DNA of 64,000 nt from Oscillospiraceae bacterium. Lineage in GTDB: Bacteria > Bacillota > Clostridia > Oscillospirales > Oscillospiraceae. Positions 8,095-17,648 of the stretch are shown in pieces. Each line of letters opens with the position of its first letter. The first letter of the stretch is position 1. The notes under the pieces were generated by a model. It saw only the letters and a program-made list of their open reading frames with translations, searched no databases and was not told the DNA's origin. The translations under genes and the position numbers were made by a program. Location of the stretch: positions 1 to 64,000 of the forward strand of contig WQSX01000001.1 in NCBI GenBank assembly GCA_009787625.1, in the 5' to 3' direction.

Positions 8095-8613
8095 TAACAA
8101 ATCAGGAAAGTTCCATTGGCGCAACACTTCAAAAACGCCGATGGCAACAGTGCTTGACAGGTTCATGCTTCGGGAATTCTCCATCATAGGAATGTGGACA
8201 CACTGGTCAGGGTTCTTGTCAAGCAAATTTTTATCTATTCCCACAGTCTCACTGCCAAAAAAGAGGTACACACTATCCTCATACTTTGGCTTTGTATAGA
8301 CACGCCCAAGCCTAGTTTCAAAAAAATAAAAATTGAACGCCGACGTATCGGGTGACGTATCGGGAGCCCCATCATCATCGCCCGCCAAAACCCCATCAGT
8401 AACAGCCCGGAAAAATTCCGAGATACCATCATAATGTGTGATATCAAGCAAATGCCAATAATCAAGCCCCGCTCGCTTGAGTTTCTTATCATCAATAGTA
8501 AAACCCATAGGCTCAACCAAATGAAGCCTAACCCCTGTAACAGCACAAGTTCTGGCAATATTCCCCACATTCTGTGGAATCTGAGGTTCTAAAAGCACAA
8601 TGTTGAGTGTCAT
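8074..8613 (-). CDS. trmL: tRNA (cytidine/uridine-34-2'-O)-methyltransferase
   Basis: 179-residue SPOUT methyltransferase that would methylate the wobble ribose of tRNA-Leu. It begins MTLNIVLLEPQIPQNVGNIAR, the characteristic N-terminal TrmL motif. The C-terminal knot motifs are present (FFGSETVGID; HIPMMENSRSMNLSSTVAIGVFE). The start at 8613 is chosen because family homology begins there; AAGGAAGG lies about 13 nt upstream. An in-frame start 23 codons earlier would add a non-homologous tail. An acidic insert (DDDGAPDTSPDTS, about residues 80-92) interrupts the central region, making it slightly longer than usual. It ends inside the 3' end of the merR gene on the other strand. Confidence 0.88.
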   Translation of the reverse strand: MTLNIVLLEPQIPQNVGNIARTCAVTGVRLHLVEPMGFTIDDKKLKRAGLDYWHLLDITHYDGISEFFRAVTDGVLAGDDDGAPDTSPDTSAFNFYFFETRLGRVYTKPKYEDSVYLFFGSETVGIDKNLLDKNPDQCVHIPMMENSRSMNLSSTVAIGVFEVLRQWNFPDLLSQNQDS

Positions 8614-8697
8614 GAGAATGGTTTTTCCTTCCTTCTTGACTTTCAAGACCACTTTAAGACTATAAGTCAACAATTCAAACATGTCAATAAAAATAAA

Positions 8698-8732
8698 GAA
8701 AAAGTCTTAGAACCGTTGTGGCTCTAAGACTT
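8698..8732 (-). terminator. Terminator of tRNA-Arg
   Basis: 10-bp stem AAGTCTTAGA/TCTAAGACTT (8702-8711 and 8723-8732), abutting the tRNA 3' end and followed on the minus strand by a T run. Confidence 0.75.
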
Positions 8733-8808
8733 GGCACGCCCGAGAGAATTCGAATCCCTGACCTTCTGGTCCGTAGCCAGACGCTCTATCCAGCTGAGCT
8801 ACGGGCGC
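8732..8808 (-). tRNA. tRNA-Arg (anticodon ACG)
   Basis: A complete 77-nt cloverleaf with encoded CCA. Acceptor GCGCCCG pairs with CGGGCGT, the D arm is GCTC/GAGC, the anticodon loop CTACGGA carries ACG, and the T arm contains TTCGAAT. The ACG anticodon (A34 edited to inosine) reads CGN arginine codons. Confidence 0.95.
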
Positions 8809-8825
8809 ACATTTCACGCCCTGAC

Positions 8826-8854
8826 ATGTTAGCACAAACAAAACAAAAACGCAA
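8826..8854 (-). promoter_or_regulatory. Promoter of tRNA-Arg
   Basis: On the minus strand TTGCGT (8849-8854), 17 bp, TAACAT (8826-8831), about 18 bp before the tRNA 5' end. Confidence 0.55.
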
Positions 8855-8948
8855 GAAAATTTTTCAACACTAACACTAGCATTTTTCGTAATTATATGAT
8901 ATACTATGTTACTATTTGTAACCAATCAAGTTGGGTAAGGTGAAATTT

Positions 8949-11093
8949 GTGCTCGAACTACTATCCCCTGCGGGCTCTCCCGAGGGTGTTATTGCAGCCG
9001 TTCAGAACGGTACAGATGCTATATATCTTGGACTTAAACAGTGGAATAGCTGTCTAAATGCTGAGAATTTTACGACTAACGAATTTGGTCGTGCGCTTGA
9101 ATATTGCCGAATACGCGGCGTTAAAGCATATCTTGCTCTCGACAACCACGTCCCGGACATAGAACTGCCGATTATAGCCCACCAAGTTAAAGAGGCATCA
9201 CGTTTTGGTGTTGACGCAATCATAGTCTCCGACTTAGGTGTTATGCGGGCGGTGCGGCAGGCGGTGCCGGAAGTACCGGTATTTGCAAGTTCACGTTTGG
9301 GGATCCATAACCTTGAAGGCGTCAAAATGGCGGCGGCTATGGGCTTTTCGCGGGTCACGCTCTCCATTGAGTTGACTCGCAAAAAGATATACCACATATG
9401 CAAACACTCGCCGATTGAAATCGAAATTTACGTACATGGTGAAACATGTATGAGCTATACAGGTCAGTGTTATATGAGTGCAATGCAGGGGGACAGCTCT
9501 GACGCCATGGGGCGTTGCGGTGAGCCATGCAGAGAAAATTACAGCTGGGCAGGGCACGAGATAACCCACCCACTTAGCCTGAAAGACACATGTCTGGTTC
9601 GCTATCTCGCGGACATTGAATCCATAGGAGTCAAAGCGGTAAGAATCGAAGGTCGTAGCGAACGCCCCGAATTCACTGCATTGGTCACGGGGGTATTTTC
9701 CAGAGCGGCACACAGTGGGAGGTCGCCGTCACAAGAGAGCATGAATATGTTAAAAACTGCATTTTCAAGGCAGGGATTCTCCGATAGATACTACACGGGG
9801 AGAAAAGGTCCTGAAGCGTTGGGGCTGCGTGAAATGGAAGAAAAAGCGGACACAAAACTATTTTCCCTAACTCGCAAGAGTTACCTAAATGGCGAATTTC
9901 AGCGGATACCTGTTCGATTCGTCGGGTCAATCAGTCGCGGAGAGCAAGCTAAAATTGCCGCCGCAGACGATAGAGGCAACACGGCAGTGGCATATGGGCT
10001 TGTACCTGAGCAGAGTTTCCACAAGGAAAAAGAACTCACAATAACTGATTTAAGCACGCAACTCCACAAAACACACGGCACACCATTCATATGCAAGGGT
10101 GTAAAGGGAACGGTTGAATCGGGTTTAACGCTCCCGCCCGAAGAATTTACAGACATGCGCCTCGAACTGTTTGCAGAAATATTGGAGCAACGAAAGCCCG
10201 TATCGATGCGTGTTGAGGGTGAATTTGTACCAAACGGAGGAATTTATGTGGGTTCAGTAGATGAGAATGAATCTATAGTTCCACTTCTCGACCCATACCC
10301 TCCGGAACTCACGATTTCTGTGACAAAATCCGACCAACTATCAGCAGAGCTTGAAAGTTTAGCACCTAAACTGATATACATTCCGATAGCAGAACTGGAT
10401 TATGAGTCGCCAGTCTTGCGAAATATAGTAGATAATGGTATAATAGAGGTTGCGGTAACTTTGCCGCGTATAATCCACGACGATGAAAAGAAAAATGTTG
10501 CCAAGCTGCTCGATAAAGCAAACTCACTCGGAGTTAAGCAAGCACTTGTCTCAAATATAGGGCATATTCAGTTTGCAAAAGGGCATGGAATGTCCGTTCG
10601 AGGTGACTTTGGACTCAATGTATACAACTCGGAAACACTCTATGCGCTGAACCTTTTAGGGTTGAAATCCGCAACCATCTCGTTTGAAATGCCACTCACT
10701 GAAATCCGCACACTCGTCAAGTCGCTCGACTTGGAGCTTATAACATACGGACGCCTCCCCTTAATGTACACAGAAAACTGCATTGTAAGAAACTGCACAG
10801 AAGCGTGTACATGCGATAGTTTTACGGGAATTGTGGGTAAGCAGGGAGCGCAATATCCGGTCATCGCAGAGTTTGGGTGCAGAAATGTTCTGCTGAGTCC
10901 AAAAAAACTTTTCATGGCAGACAAATACAAGAGCTTCTCAAGTCTCGGACTCTGGGCGCAAAGGCTGAGTTTTACAACAGAAAATGCGATAGAATGCGTT
11001 GCCGTTACAAAAAGGTATAAAGGCGAGGGAAACTATGCACCACTCAGCTACACCCGAGGAGTATATTTCAAAGAGATTGACGGAGTCATGTAA
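8949..11093 (+). CDS. U32 family peptidase / RlhA-like rRNA hydroxylation protein
   Basis: 714 residues. The N-terminal half is a U32 domain (ELLSPAGSPEGVIAAVQNGTDAIYLG; signature around YVHGETCMSYTGQCYMSA and the CGEPCR cysteines, with further Cys in ENCIVRNCTEACTC). The C-terminal half matches the longer U32 plus DUF3656 architecture of E. coli RlhA, which hydroxylates 23S rRNA C2501 and probably uses an iron-sulfur cluster; many relatives are annotated as collagenases without proof. The GTG at 8949 is preferred to the TTG at 8931: it follows AAGGTG and starts at the family's conserved N-terminus. It leads the mreC-mreD-mrdA cluster, in the place where mreB is commonly found. Confidence 0.85.
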   Translation: MLELLSPAGSPEGVIAAVQNGTDAIYLGLKQWNSCLNAENFTTNEFGRALEYCRIRGVKAYLALDNHVPDIELPIIAHQVKEASRFGVDAIIVSDLGVMRAVRQAVPEVPVFASSRLGIHNLEGVKMAAAMGFSRVTLSIELTRKKIYHICKHSPIEIEIYVHGETCMSYTGQCYMSAMQGDSSDAMGRCGEPCRENYSWAGHEITHPLSLKDTCLVRYLADIESIGVKAVRIEGRSERPEFTALVTGVFSRAAHSGRSPSQESMNMLKTAFSRQGFSDRYYTGRKGPEALGLREMEEKADTKLFSLTRKSYLNGEFQRIPVRFVGSISRGEQAKIAAADDRGNTAVAYGLVPEQSFHKEKELTITDLSTQLHKTHGTPFICKGVKGTVESGLTLPPEEFTDMRLELFAEILEQRKPVSMRVEGEFVPNGGIYVGSVDENESIVPLLDPYPPELTISVTKSDQLSAELESLAPKLIYIPIAELDYESPVLRNIVDNGIIEVAVTLPRIIHDDEKKNVAKLLDKANSLGVKQALVSNIGHIQFAKGHGMSVRGDFGLNVYNSETLYALNLLGLKSATISFEMPLTEIRTLVKSLDLELITYGRLPLMYTENCIVRNCTEACTCDSFTGIVGKQGAQYPVIAEFGCRNVLLSPKKLFMADKYKSFSSLGLWAQRLSFTTENAIECVAVTKRYKGEGNYAPLSYTRGVYFKEIDGVM

Positions 11094-11140
11094 TAGAGAA
11101 TTTTGTGCTCCGGAAATTGCTGAAAGGTATGGTCATTATA

Positions 11141-11995
11141 ATGAAAACAATTTTGAATAAGCAAACAATAACAATAGCAGGGGCAGCTTTTCTGATTGCA
11201 ATTATTACAATTATATCTGTAAATGCACTCAACACGCAAGACCCTGTCACAGGTGCGGCAAACGTCGTAACCCGTCCCGTGCGAGAACTTGCTTCAACGA
11301 TAGCGAGGACATTCGGCAACATTTTTTCAGCAATGTATGACTACGAGCAACTGACTCTTCAAAACGAACAATTACTGCAACAGATTGCACGCCTCGAGAT
11401 GGACTACCGAGATGCAGCCGCTCTTGCAGAGGAAAACAGGCAGATGCGAAATTTGCTCAACTTCCGTGAGCGTCATGGTGAATTTGAGTCTGAAAGGGCG
11501 ACACTCCAGAGTTGGGGCAGTGATAACTTTTCGAGCTCATTTATCATAAACCGAGGTTATGCAAACTCAGACATACGTCCCGGAATGGGAGTGACTACGG
11601 AGCACGGAATGTTGCTTGGGCAAGTTTTTGATGTTGGTCCGACAACTTCCACAATTATCACAATAATTGACACCAAGTTCTCACTGGCTGCGTTTGTAGG
11701 CAGAGGAGAAGCGGACGTCCCCGTCTCCGTCACGGCAAGGGGAGACTTTTCCCTCATGCGAAACGGTTTGTTAATACTAGACAACATTGACGACGACCTT
11801 ACACTGCTTGTGGGAGACTTTGTTGTCACATCAGGCACAGGTGGGGTATTTCCGGCGGGATTAATCTTGGGAGAAATAGACGGAATCTACAGGCATGACA
11901 GTGGCATAGGGAGATTCGCGACAGTTCGCCCCATGCTGGACATAAGCACAATAAACGCTGTATTCGTAATCACAGAATTTGAAAATCCGGATTAG
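11141..11995 (+). CDS. mreC: Rod shape-determining protein MreC
   Basis: 284 residues: a short cytoplasmic tail, one membrane anchor (about residues 8-28), a coiled coil (about 65-100, EQLTLQNEQLLQQIARLEMDY), then the extracytoplasmic beta-barrel domain with typical G/V repeats (INRGYANSDIRPGMGV, VVTSGTGGVFPAGLILG). MreC links the MreB elongation machinery to PBP2 at the lateral wall. The start at 11141 is chosen because the GAAAGG ribosome site lies exactly 13 nt upstream and the intervening sequence contains GGTCAT, the same start layout as seven other genes here. It is followed by mreD after 9 bp. No mreB is in the window. Confidence 0.93.
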   Translation: MKTILNKQTITIAGAAFLIAIITIISVNALNTQDPVTGAANVVTRPVRELASTIARTFGNIFSAMYDYEQLTLQNEQLLQQIARLEMDYRDAAALAEENRQMRNLLNFRERHGEFESERATLQSWGSDNFSSSFIINRGYANSDIRPGMGVTTEHGMLLGQVFDVGPTTSTIITIIDTKFSLAAFVGRGEADVPVSVTARGDFSLMRNGLLILDNIDDDLTLLVGDFVVTSGTGGVFPAGLILGEIDGIYRHDSGIGRFATVRPMLDISTINAVFVITEFENPD

Positions 11996-12004
11996 GTACA
12001 CAAC

Positions 12005-12577
12005 ATGAAACGCTGGGAACTTATATTCTCTATAATACTACATGCGATATTTTTGATAGTTGTCTACATATTTCAAGCGGCGATATTTCCGCATCTGAGA
12101 CTGGACGGCTTGGTGCCACTCATGTTACCCGTTGCGGTGGCGGGCGTTGCACTGTACGAGGGTAGGTATGTCGGCGGTATAACGGGGCTGTTTGCAGGAA
12201 TACTGTGTGACATTTCATTTAATCAGCCGGCGGCATCATTCACAGTATTATTAACCCTAATAGGATTGGCGGTTGGCTTACTCTCTGAAACTGTATTTCT
12301 ACCGGGATTTGTGACATTTCTTCTAACAAGCATAGGTGTGCTTATTGTATGTGCATTCGTTCAAATGGTACCACTTTTAATGACACCGCTTGTGACTTTG
12401 GGAGTTCAGCCGATACCATTGGCGATGCTGATGAATACGGCAATAGCTCAAACAACATACTCCCTGATAGTTGCTATCCCAATTTGGTTTTTTGTTCGCG
12501 CATTGGGGAAACGGGCGGATCGAGGACCGCAAGCCAGACCCAAAAAGGAAAAACCCCAAAAAGCAAAGGAATCATAG
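12005..12577 (+). CDS. mreD: Rod shape-determining protein MreD
   Basis: 190-residue integral membrane protein with about five helices (first at 8-26, IILHAIFLIVVYIFQAAIF) and a basic C-terminal tail (GKRADRGPQARPKKEKPQK). Size, topology and its place between mreC and a class B PBP identify MreD, a component of the elongasome that partners MreC. Sequence conservation in this family is low, so the call rests mainly on context. Only 81 bp separate it from the next gene. Confidence 0.88.
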   Translation: MKRWELIFSIILHAIFLIVVYIFQAAIFPHLRLDGLVPLMLPVAVAGVALYEGRYVGGITGLFAGILCDISFNQPAASFTVLLTLIGLAVGLLSETVFLPGFVTFLLTSIGVLIVCAFVQMVPLLMTPLVTLGVQPIPLAMLMNTAIAQTTYSLIVAIPIWFFVRALGKRADRGPQARPKKEKPQKAKES

Positions 12578-12587
12578 CAACAATTGG

Positions 12588-12625
12588 CGCACAATGTAAT
12601 CATAAGCTCTGATGGTTATTTTGTG
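12588..12625 (+). repeat. Partial three-stem element (third stem only)
   Basis: GCGCACAATGTAATCATAAG...GATGGTTATTTTGTG resembles the stem-3 segment of the full copies (GCACAAAATGACCATTA...). It lies just upstream of the GAAAGG-13-ATG start of mrdA, in the same relative position as in the full copies. Confidence 0.4.
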
Positions 12626-12658
12626 ATTTGAAACGTAATGAAAGGAATAGTCATAATT

Positions 12659-14785
12659 ATGCAAAAGATGTACACTCCATCGAGATTTGCAATGATATTT
12701 GCCGGTGTAGCCCTCTTTTTATCTCTCTATCTCTACGCCCTGTACAGCCTACAGGTGGATCAACCATGGAGGGGTGACGGTGAGGAGCAGGTGCATACCC
12801 GTGTCATCAGGAGAACTGAAACAATTGCATCAGCAAGGGGCAACATCTACGACCGCAACGGTGTTTTGCTTGCTTCCGGCAGACCGTCTCACAACATAAT
12901 GATTGAGTGGAACATGGTCAGAGCTAATTCAGTCAGAGCTAATGAGGATATACTAAACCTTATTTATGCCGCAATGGATGCGGATATTCAATACACAGAC
13001 ACATTCCCCGTAACCCGTGGCGCACCGTTTGATTTTGTTACCAATATGACTGCAACACAGCGAAACAGACTAGATACATATTTTGAATTTCACGGAATCG
13101 ACCCCGACATATCAGCACCTGACTTTCTATCTTGGCTACGCAACCACTACAATATAGACTACACGGTGGGAATACTCGACGCAAGGCTTATTATTGGAGT
13201 TCGTTATGAACTTGAAATACGTGGAATTATCTGGACAATAACCCCGTACATTTTCGCAAGTGATGTCAGCGCAGAATTTGTCGCGTACATCGAAGAACGC
13301 GGTTTCCAGTCTGTCTTTTCCGAAAACACATTTGTCCGCGAATACCACACAACCGCGGCACCTCACATAATCGGTTATGTCGGTCCAATGACAGCAGATG
13401 AGTTTGAAATTTTCAGGGAATATCCGTGGGAACTTCCCATGAATGCAATAGTTGGGAAAATGGGTGCAGAACGAGCTTTTGAGAACTATCTGCACGGTAG
13501 AGAGGGAGAAAGAGTAGTTCAAACCAGTGCAGACGGAACAATTCTTTCAGTTGAAACTACAAGGGAACCCGAGCCCGGCGCTCACGTACACCTAACTATA
13601 GACCTCGGCTTGCAAATTGCATCGGAAAACGCACTCAGATCACAGATAGAGACAATCAATGCATTCCGTATTGCAAATCCGCAACTTGATGACTACGGTG
13701 AGCTTATGGACCCCGAAATAATACCCGGTGGTGCGGTAGTTGCTTTAGATTTAAACACAGGAGAAATTCTTTCTGCGGCGACATATCCTACATTTAACAT
13801 CACAACTCTTTCACAGGATTGGGCTATGCTCCACACCGATTTGAGAAACCCCATGCTCAACAGAGCTATTCACGGGCAGTTTATCCCCGGCTCATCTTTT
13901 AAGATGGTGACAGCACTTGCGGCACTGAGAAATTTAGACATTGGCAGATGGACTCCGGTAAACTGTACAGGCCGCTATGCAAGATGGGAAGAACTAGACC
14001 TTGTTCTGCACTGTGCTGTTTTTCTGACCCGTGGTGTCGGACATGGAACCCTTGATATTGTTCAAGCACTCGAAGTTTCGTGCAACTATTTCTTTTTTAC
14101 CGTTGCCGATCGGCTTCCGGGCGGAAGTGCTGAGGCTAGGGGTGATTTACTCGCAGAGACAGCAATGGAGTTCGGACTTGGCATAGAGACAGGACTTCAG
14201 CTTCCGGAAAACCCCGGAAGGCTTGCTACCCCGGATACGGTTAGAGAAATCAGAGGTGGATACTTTGCAGGCGATGTTTTGACAACAGCATTCGGACAAA
14301 ATGAAAATCGCTTTACACCGGCTCAACTTGCAAATTACGCCGCAACAATCGGAAACGGCGGAACACTTTATGCACTGTCGATTTTACGCAGGGTTGTTCC
14401 ATCAGATTTTGAAGGCGGACCACTATTCGTACACGAGCCTCAAATACTTAACGTCATCAGTGAAACTGAATACATTGAAATCATTCAAGAGGGAATGGTT
14501 AGGGCATCTATAGGTGGCTTGGGTACAGCGAGAGATAGCTTCAGAGATTTCCACACAGTGGTCGGTTCAAAAACAGGCACAGCACAACTTGAAGGTCGCG
14601 CCGTAAATGATGGAATCTTTGTGGCATACGCTCCGGCAGACAATCCTCAAATCGCAGTCGCAGTAGTCGTAGAAAAAGGCGGTTCAGGCGCACAAGTCAT
14701 GGACATCGCCAGAATGATTTTTGATCACTTCTTCGCCACAGGCGGTACATTCCAAGTCACGCCATACGGCCAAATGATACCATAA
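12659..14785 (+). CDS. mrdA: Penicillin-binding protein 2 type transpeptidase
   Basis: 709-residue class B PBP: one N-terminal membrane helix (about residues 8-28), a dimerisation/pedestal region beginning ARGNIYDRNG, and a C-terminal transpeptidase. The three active-site motifs are S412-S-F-K, S474-C-N and K638-T-G. It would cross-link peptidoglycan during cell elongation together with MreC and MreD, encoded directly upstream. The start at 12659 follows GAAAGG-13-ATG with GTCAT in the spacer. The lipoprotein-like VVQTSADGT stretch and EXGAHVHLTIDLGLQ block are typical of the family. Nothing looks damaged. Confidence 0.95.
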   Translation: MQKMYTPSRFAMIFAGVALFLSLYLYALYSLQVDQPWRGDGEEQVHTRVIRRTETIASARGNIYDRNGVLLASGRPSHNIMIEWNMVRANSVRANEDILNLIYAAMDADIQYTDTFPVTRGAPFDFVTNMTATQRNRLDTYFEFHGIDPDISAPDFLSWLRNHYNIDYTVGILDARLIIGVRYELEIRGIIWTITPYIFASDVSAEFVAYIEERGFQSVFSENTFVREYHTTAAPHIIGYVGPMTADEFEIFREYPWELPMNAIVGKMGAERAFENYLHGREGERVVQTSADGTILSVETTREPEPGAHVHLTIDLGLQIASENALRSQIETINAFRIANPQLDDYGELMDPEIIPGGAVVALDLNTGEILSAATYPTFNITTLSQDWAMLHTDLRNPMLNRAIHGQFIPGSSFKMVTALAALRNLDIGRWTPVNCTGRYARWEELDLVLHCAVFLTRGVGHGTLDIVQALEVSCNYFFFTVADRLPGGSAEARGDLLAETAMEFGLGIETGLQLPENPGRLATPDTVREIRGGYFAGDVLTTAFGQNENRFTPAQLANYAATIGNGGTLYALSILRRVVPSDFEGGPLFVHEPQILNVISETEYIEIIQEGMVRASIGGLGTARDSFRDFHTVVGSKTGTAQLEGRAVNDGIFVAYAPADNPQIAVAVVVEKGGSGAQVMDIARMIFDHFFATGGTFQVTPYGQMIP

Positions 14786-14803
14786 AGGATACATTGAATT
14801 AAT

Positions 14804-17626
14804 ATGCGAAACAATATTTACATAAAAGGTGCACGGGAAAACAACCTTCAAAACATTGACCTAGAAATCCCACGCGACAAATTGGTTGTTATGACCGGCA
14901 TATCAGGGAGCGGAAAATCATCGCTTGCATTTGACACTATTTACGCCGAGGGTCAGCGACGGTATGTTGAATCACTCTCCGCATATGCGCGTCAATTTTT
15001 AGGGCAGATGGAAAAACCCGATATCGACTACATCGAAGGGCTGTCTCCCGCAATCTCAATCGATCAAAAGACAACGAGCCGCAACCCACGCTCAACAGTT
15101 GGAACAGTCACGGAGATATACGACTATCTGCGCCTCCTCTGGGCGAGAATCGGCATACCTCACTGTCACATCTGCGGAAAGGAGATTGAGCAACAATCAA
15201 TCGACCAAATAGTTGACAGTGTGCTGAAACTCCCCGAAGCAACAAGAATACAAATCATGGCACCCGTCATTCGTGCGCGCAAGGGTGAGTACCAAAAAGT
15301 CTTTGAAGATGCCCGTAAGAGCGGGTATGTCCGTGTACGCGCCGATGGAAGTATCTACGACCTGTCTGAAGAGATAAAGCTTGACAAGAATAAAAAACAC
15401 AACATCGAAGTAATCATCGACCGCCTTGTCATAAAAGAAGATATGGCACGAAGGCTCACGGACTCAATCGAAACAGCTCTTGCGCTCTCAGGCGGACTGC
15501 TGATTGTTGATATAGTGGGCGAGGAGCGGGAACTACTATTTTCGCAAAATTACGCCTGCGAGGATTGCGGAGTGTCTATGGAAGAGCTGACTCCAAGATT
15601 TTTCTCATTTAACAACCCGTTCGGAGCATGTGCCACCTGCACAGGTCTTGGCACACAACTGAGGGTTGACCCCGCACTCATAATCTCAAATCCATTACTC
15701 TCAATCGAAGACGGAGCAATTTCAGCATCAGGTTGGGGCAATGTAAAACAAGATGGAGTTGTCAAGATGTACTTTGACGCATTGGCAAAAAAGTACAGAT
15801 TCAAGCTATCAACCCCTGTAAAAGAACTGCCCGAAAACATAGTTAATATAATACTCTATGGCACAAAAGGCGAAGCGTTAGAACTGAGATTTGACAAAGA
15901 ACGCGGCAGCGGAACGCTTGTCAGACCGTTTGAAGGCGTCGTAAACAATATCGAACGCCGCTACAAAGAGACACAAAGCATGTCAATGCGCTGGGAACTC
16001 GAAAACTACATGGCAGAGCATCCCTGTCCCGACTGTGATGGGCGCAGGCTGAAAAAGGAAGTGCTCGCAGTTACCGTTGGCGGCATAAGCATCTCAGAAC
16101 TCACAAACATGTCGATAACACGAACAATAGAATTTGTTGAAAAGCTGGAGCTTTCTGAAAAAGACGAGATGATCGCAACACGCATACTTAAAGAAATTTT
16201 GGAGCGACTGGGGTTTCTAAAAAGTGTCGGGCTTGAATATCTGACACTCAGCCGTCAGGCAGGCTCACTCTCAGGCGGGGAAAATCAACGAATACGCCTT
16301 GCCACACAGATAGGCTCATCACTGATGGGCGTGCTGTACATCCTTGACGAACCATCTATAGGATTGCACCAGCGCGACAACATAAAGCTCCTAAACATGC
16401 TAAAGCGGCTTCGAGATCTCGGAAATACACTCCTTATAGTTGAGCACGATGAAGAGACAATGCTCGCATCCGACTATATAGTTGATATCGGACCCGGCGC
16501 AGGAATACACGGTGGTCAAGTCGTATGTGCAGGAACTGCTGATGAAGTCATGGCGTGTGACGAATCTATTACAGGCAGATATCTGAGCCGCAAAAAAGTA
16601 ATCCCCGTACCAGAGAAACGGAGAAAAGGGAACGGAAAGACCCTGTTGATAAAAGGCGCGGAAGAAAACAACCTCAAAGGCTTAAATGTAGCCTTTCCAC
16701 TTGGCGTGATGACCGCAGTTACAGGTGTTTCAGGCAGTGGCAAGTCGTCACTCGTCAACGAAATACTATTCAAATCCCTCTCATCAGGACTAAATGGCTC
16801 AAAAGTCCGCCCCGGCAAGCACGAGGGAATAGAGGGTATGGAATTTTTAGACAAGGTCATAGACATAAACCAATCGCCCATAGGCCGCACCCCACGCTCA
16901 AACCCCGCGACCTACACAGGCGTTTTCGGAGATATCCGTGAGCTGTTTGCCCAGACGCAAGACGCAAAAGCCAGAGGGTATAAAGTAGGGCGTTTCTCCT
17001 TTAATGTCCGTGGCGGACGCTGTGAATCATGCTCCGGCGACGGACTTATAAAAATTGAAATGCACTTTTTGCCTGACATATACGTACCGTGTGATGTGTG
17101 CAAAGGAAAGCGATACAACAGAGAGACACTTGAAGTTCGCTACAAAGGCAAGAATATCCACGAAGTTCTTGACATGACAGTTGACGAAGCACTTGTGTTT
17201 TTTGAAAACCTACCAAAAATACGCCAAAAACTGGTGACATTGGTAGATGTAGGCTTAGGCTACATAAGGCTGGGACAACCCTCAACAACACTCTCAGGCG
17301 GTGAGGCGCAAAGAGTGAAACTCTCTACAGAACTAAGCAAACGCTCCACAGGTAATACCTTCTACGTGCTTGACGAACCTACAACAGGTCTACACACAGC
17401 AGATGTCCACAGGCTGGTAGATGTCCTAAACCGCCTGACAGATTCAGGAAACACAGTAGTAGTAATAGAACACAATCTAGACGTAATAAAAACTGCCGAC
17501 CATCTGATAGACCTAGGCCCAGAAGGCGGCGAAGCAGGCGGAGAAATCCTATACGAAGGCACCCCCGAAGGCGCAACAAAATGCAAAAAAAGCTACACAG
17601 GTGAGTATCTGCAAAAGGTGCTGTAG
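14804..17626 (+). CDS. uvrA: Excinuclease ABC subunit A
   Basis: 940 residues, full length. UvrA recognises DNA lesions in nucleotide excision repair and loads UvrB. It has two ABC modules: Walker [10 protein letters not shown] near residue 31 and GVSGSGKSS near 640; signatures [11 protein letters not shown] and [11 protein letters not shown]; both followed by ILDEPS/VLDEPT Walker B motifs. Zinc-binding CxxC pairs are visible (CEDCG...CATCTG; CPDCDG; CESCSG...CDVCKG). It begins 18 bp after mrdA with a modest AAAGGA ribosome site and is followed by mnmG after 22 bp. No uvrB or uvrC is in the window. Confidence 0.97.
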   Translation: MRNNIYIKGARENNLQNIDLEIPRDKLVVMTGISGSGKSSLAFDTIYAEGQRRYVESLSAYARQFLGQMEKPDIDYIEGLSPAISIDQKTTSRNPRSTVGTVTEIYDYLRLLWARIGIPHCHICGKEIEQQSIDQIVDSVLKLPEATRIQIMAPVIRARKGEYQKVFEDARKSGYVRVRADGSIYDLSEEIKLDKNKKHNIEVIIDRLVIKEDMARRLTDSIETALALSGGLLIVDIVGEERELLFSQNYACEDCGVSMEELTPRFFSFNNPFGACATCTGLGTQLRVDPALIISNPLLSIEDGAISASGWGNVKQDGVVKMYFDALAKKYRFKLSTPVKELPENIVNIILYGTKGEALELRFDKERGSGTLVRPFEGVVNNIERRYKETQSMSMRWELENYMAEHPCPDCDGRRLKKEVLAVTVGGISISELTNMSITRTIEFVEKLELSEKDEMIATRILKEILERLGFLKSVGLEYLTLSRQAGSLSGGENQRIRLATQIGSSLMGVLYILDEPSIGLHQRDNIKLLNMLKRLRDLGNTLLIVEHDEETMLASDYIVDIGPGAGIHGGQVVCAGTADEVMACDESITGRYLSRKKVIPVPEKRRKGNGKTLLIKGAEENNLKGLNVAFPLGVMTAVTGVSGSGKSSLVNEILFKSLSSGLNGSKVRPGKHEGIEGMEFLDKVIDINQSPIGRTPRSNPATYTGVFGDIRELFAQTQDAKARGYKVGRFSFNVRGGRCESCSGDGLIKIEMHFLPDIYVPCDVCKGKRYNRETLEVRYKGKNIHEVLDMTVDEALVFFENLPKIRQKLVTLVDVGLGYIRLGQPSTTLSGGEAQRVKLSTELSKRSTGNTFYVLDEPTTGLHTADVHRLVDVLNRLTDSGNTVVVIEHNLDVIKTADHLIDLGPEGGEAGGEILYEGTPEGATKCKKSYTGEYLQKVL

Positions 17627-17648
17627 GGGACGATTATAGGAGGACATC

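Noticed and set aside
8707-8925. 72-codon frame containing LDRASGYGPEGQGFEFSRA
   Set aside because: It is a translation across tRNA-Arg(ACG), its terminator and promoter.
8931-8948. TTG start of the U32 gene at 8931
   Set aside because: It would sit on the ribosome site used by the GTG at 8949, where family homology begins.
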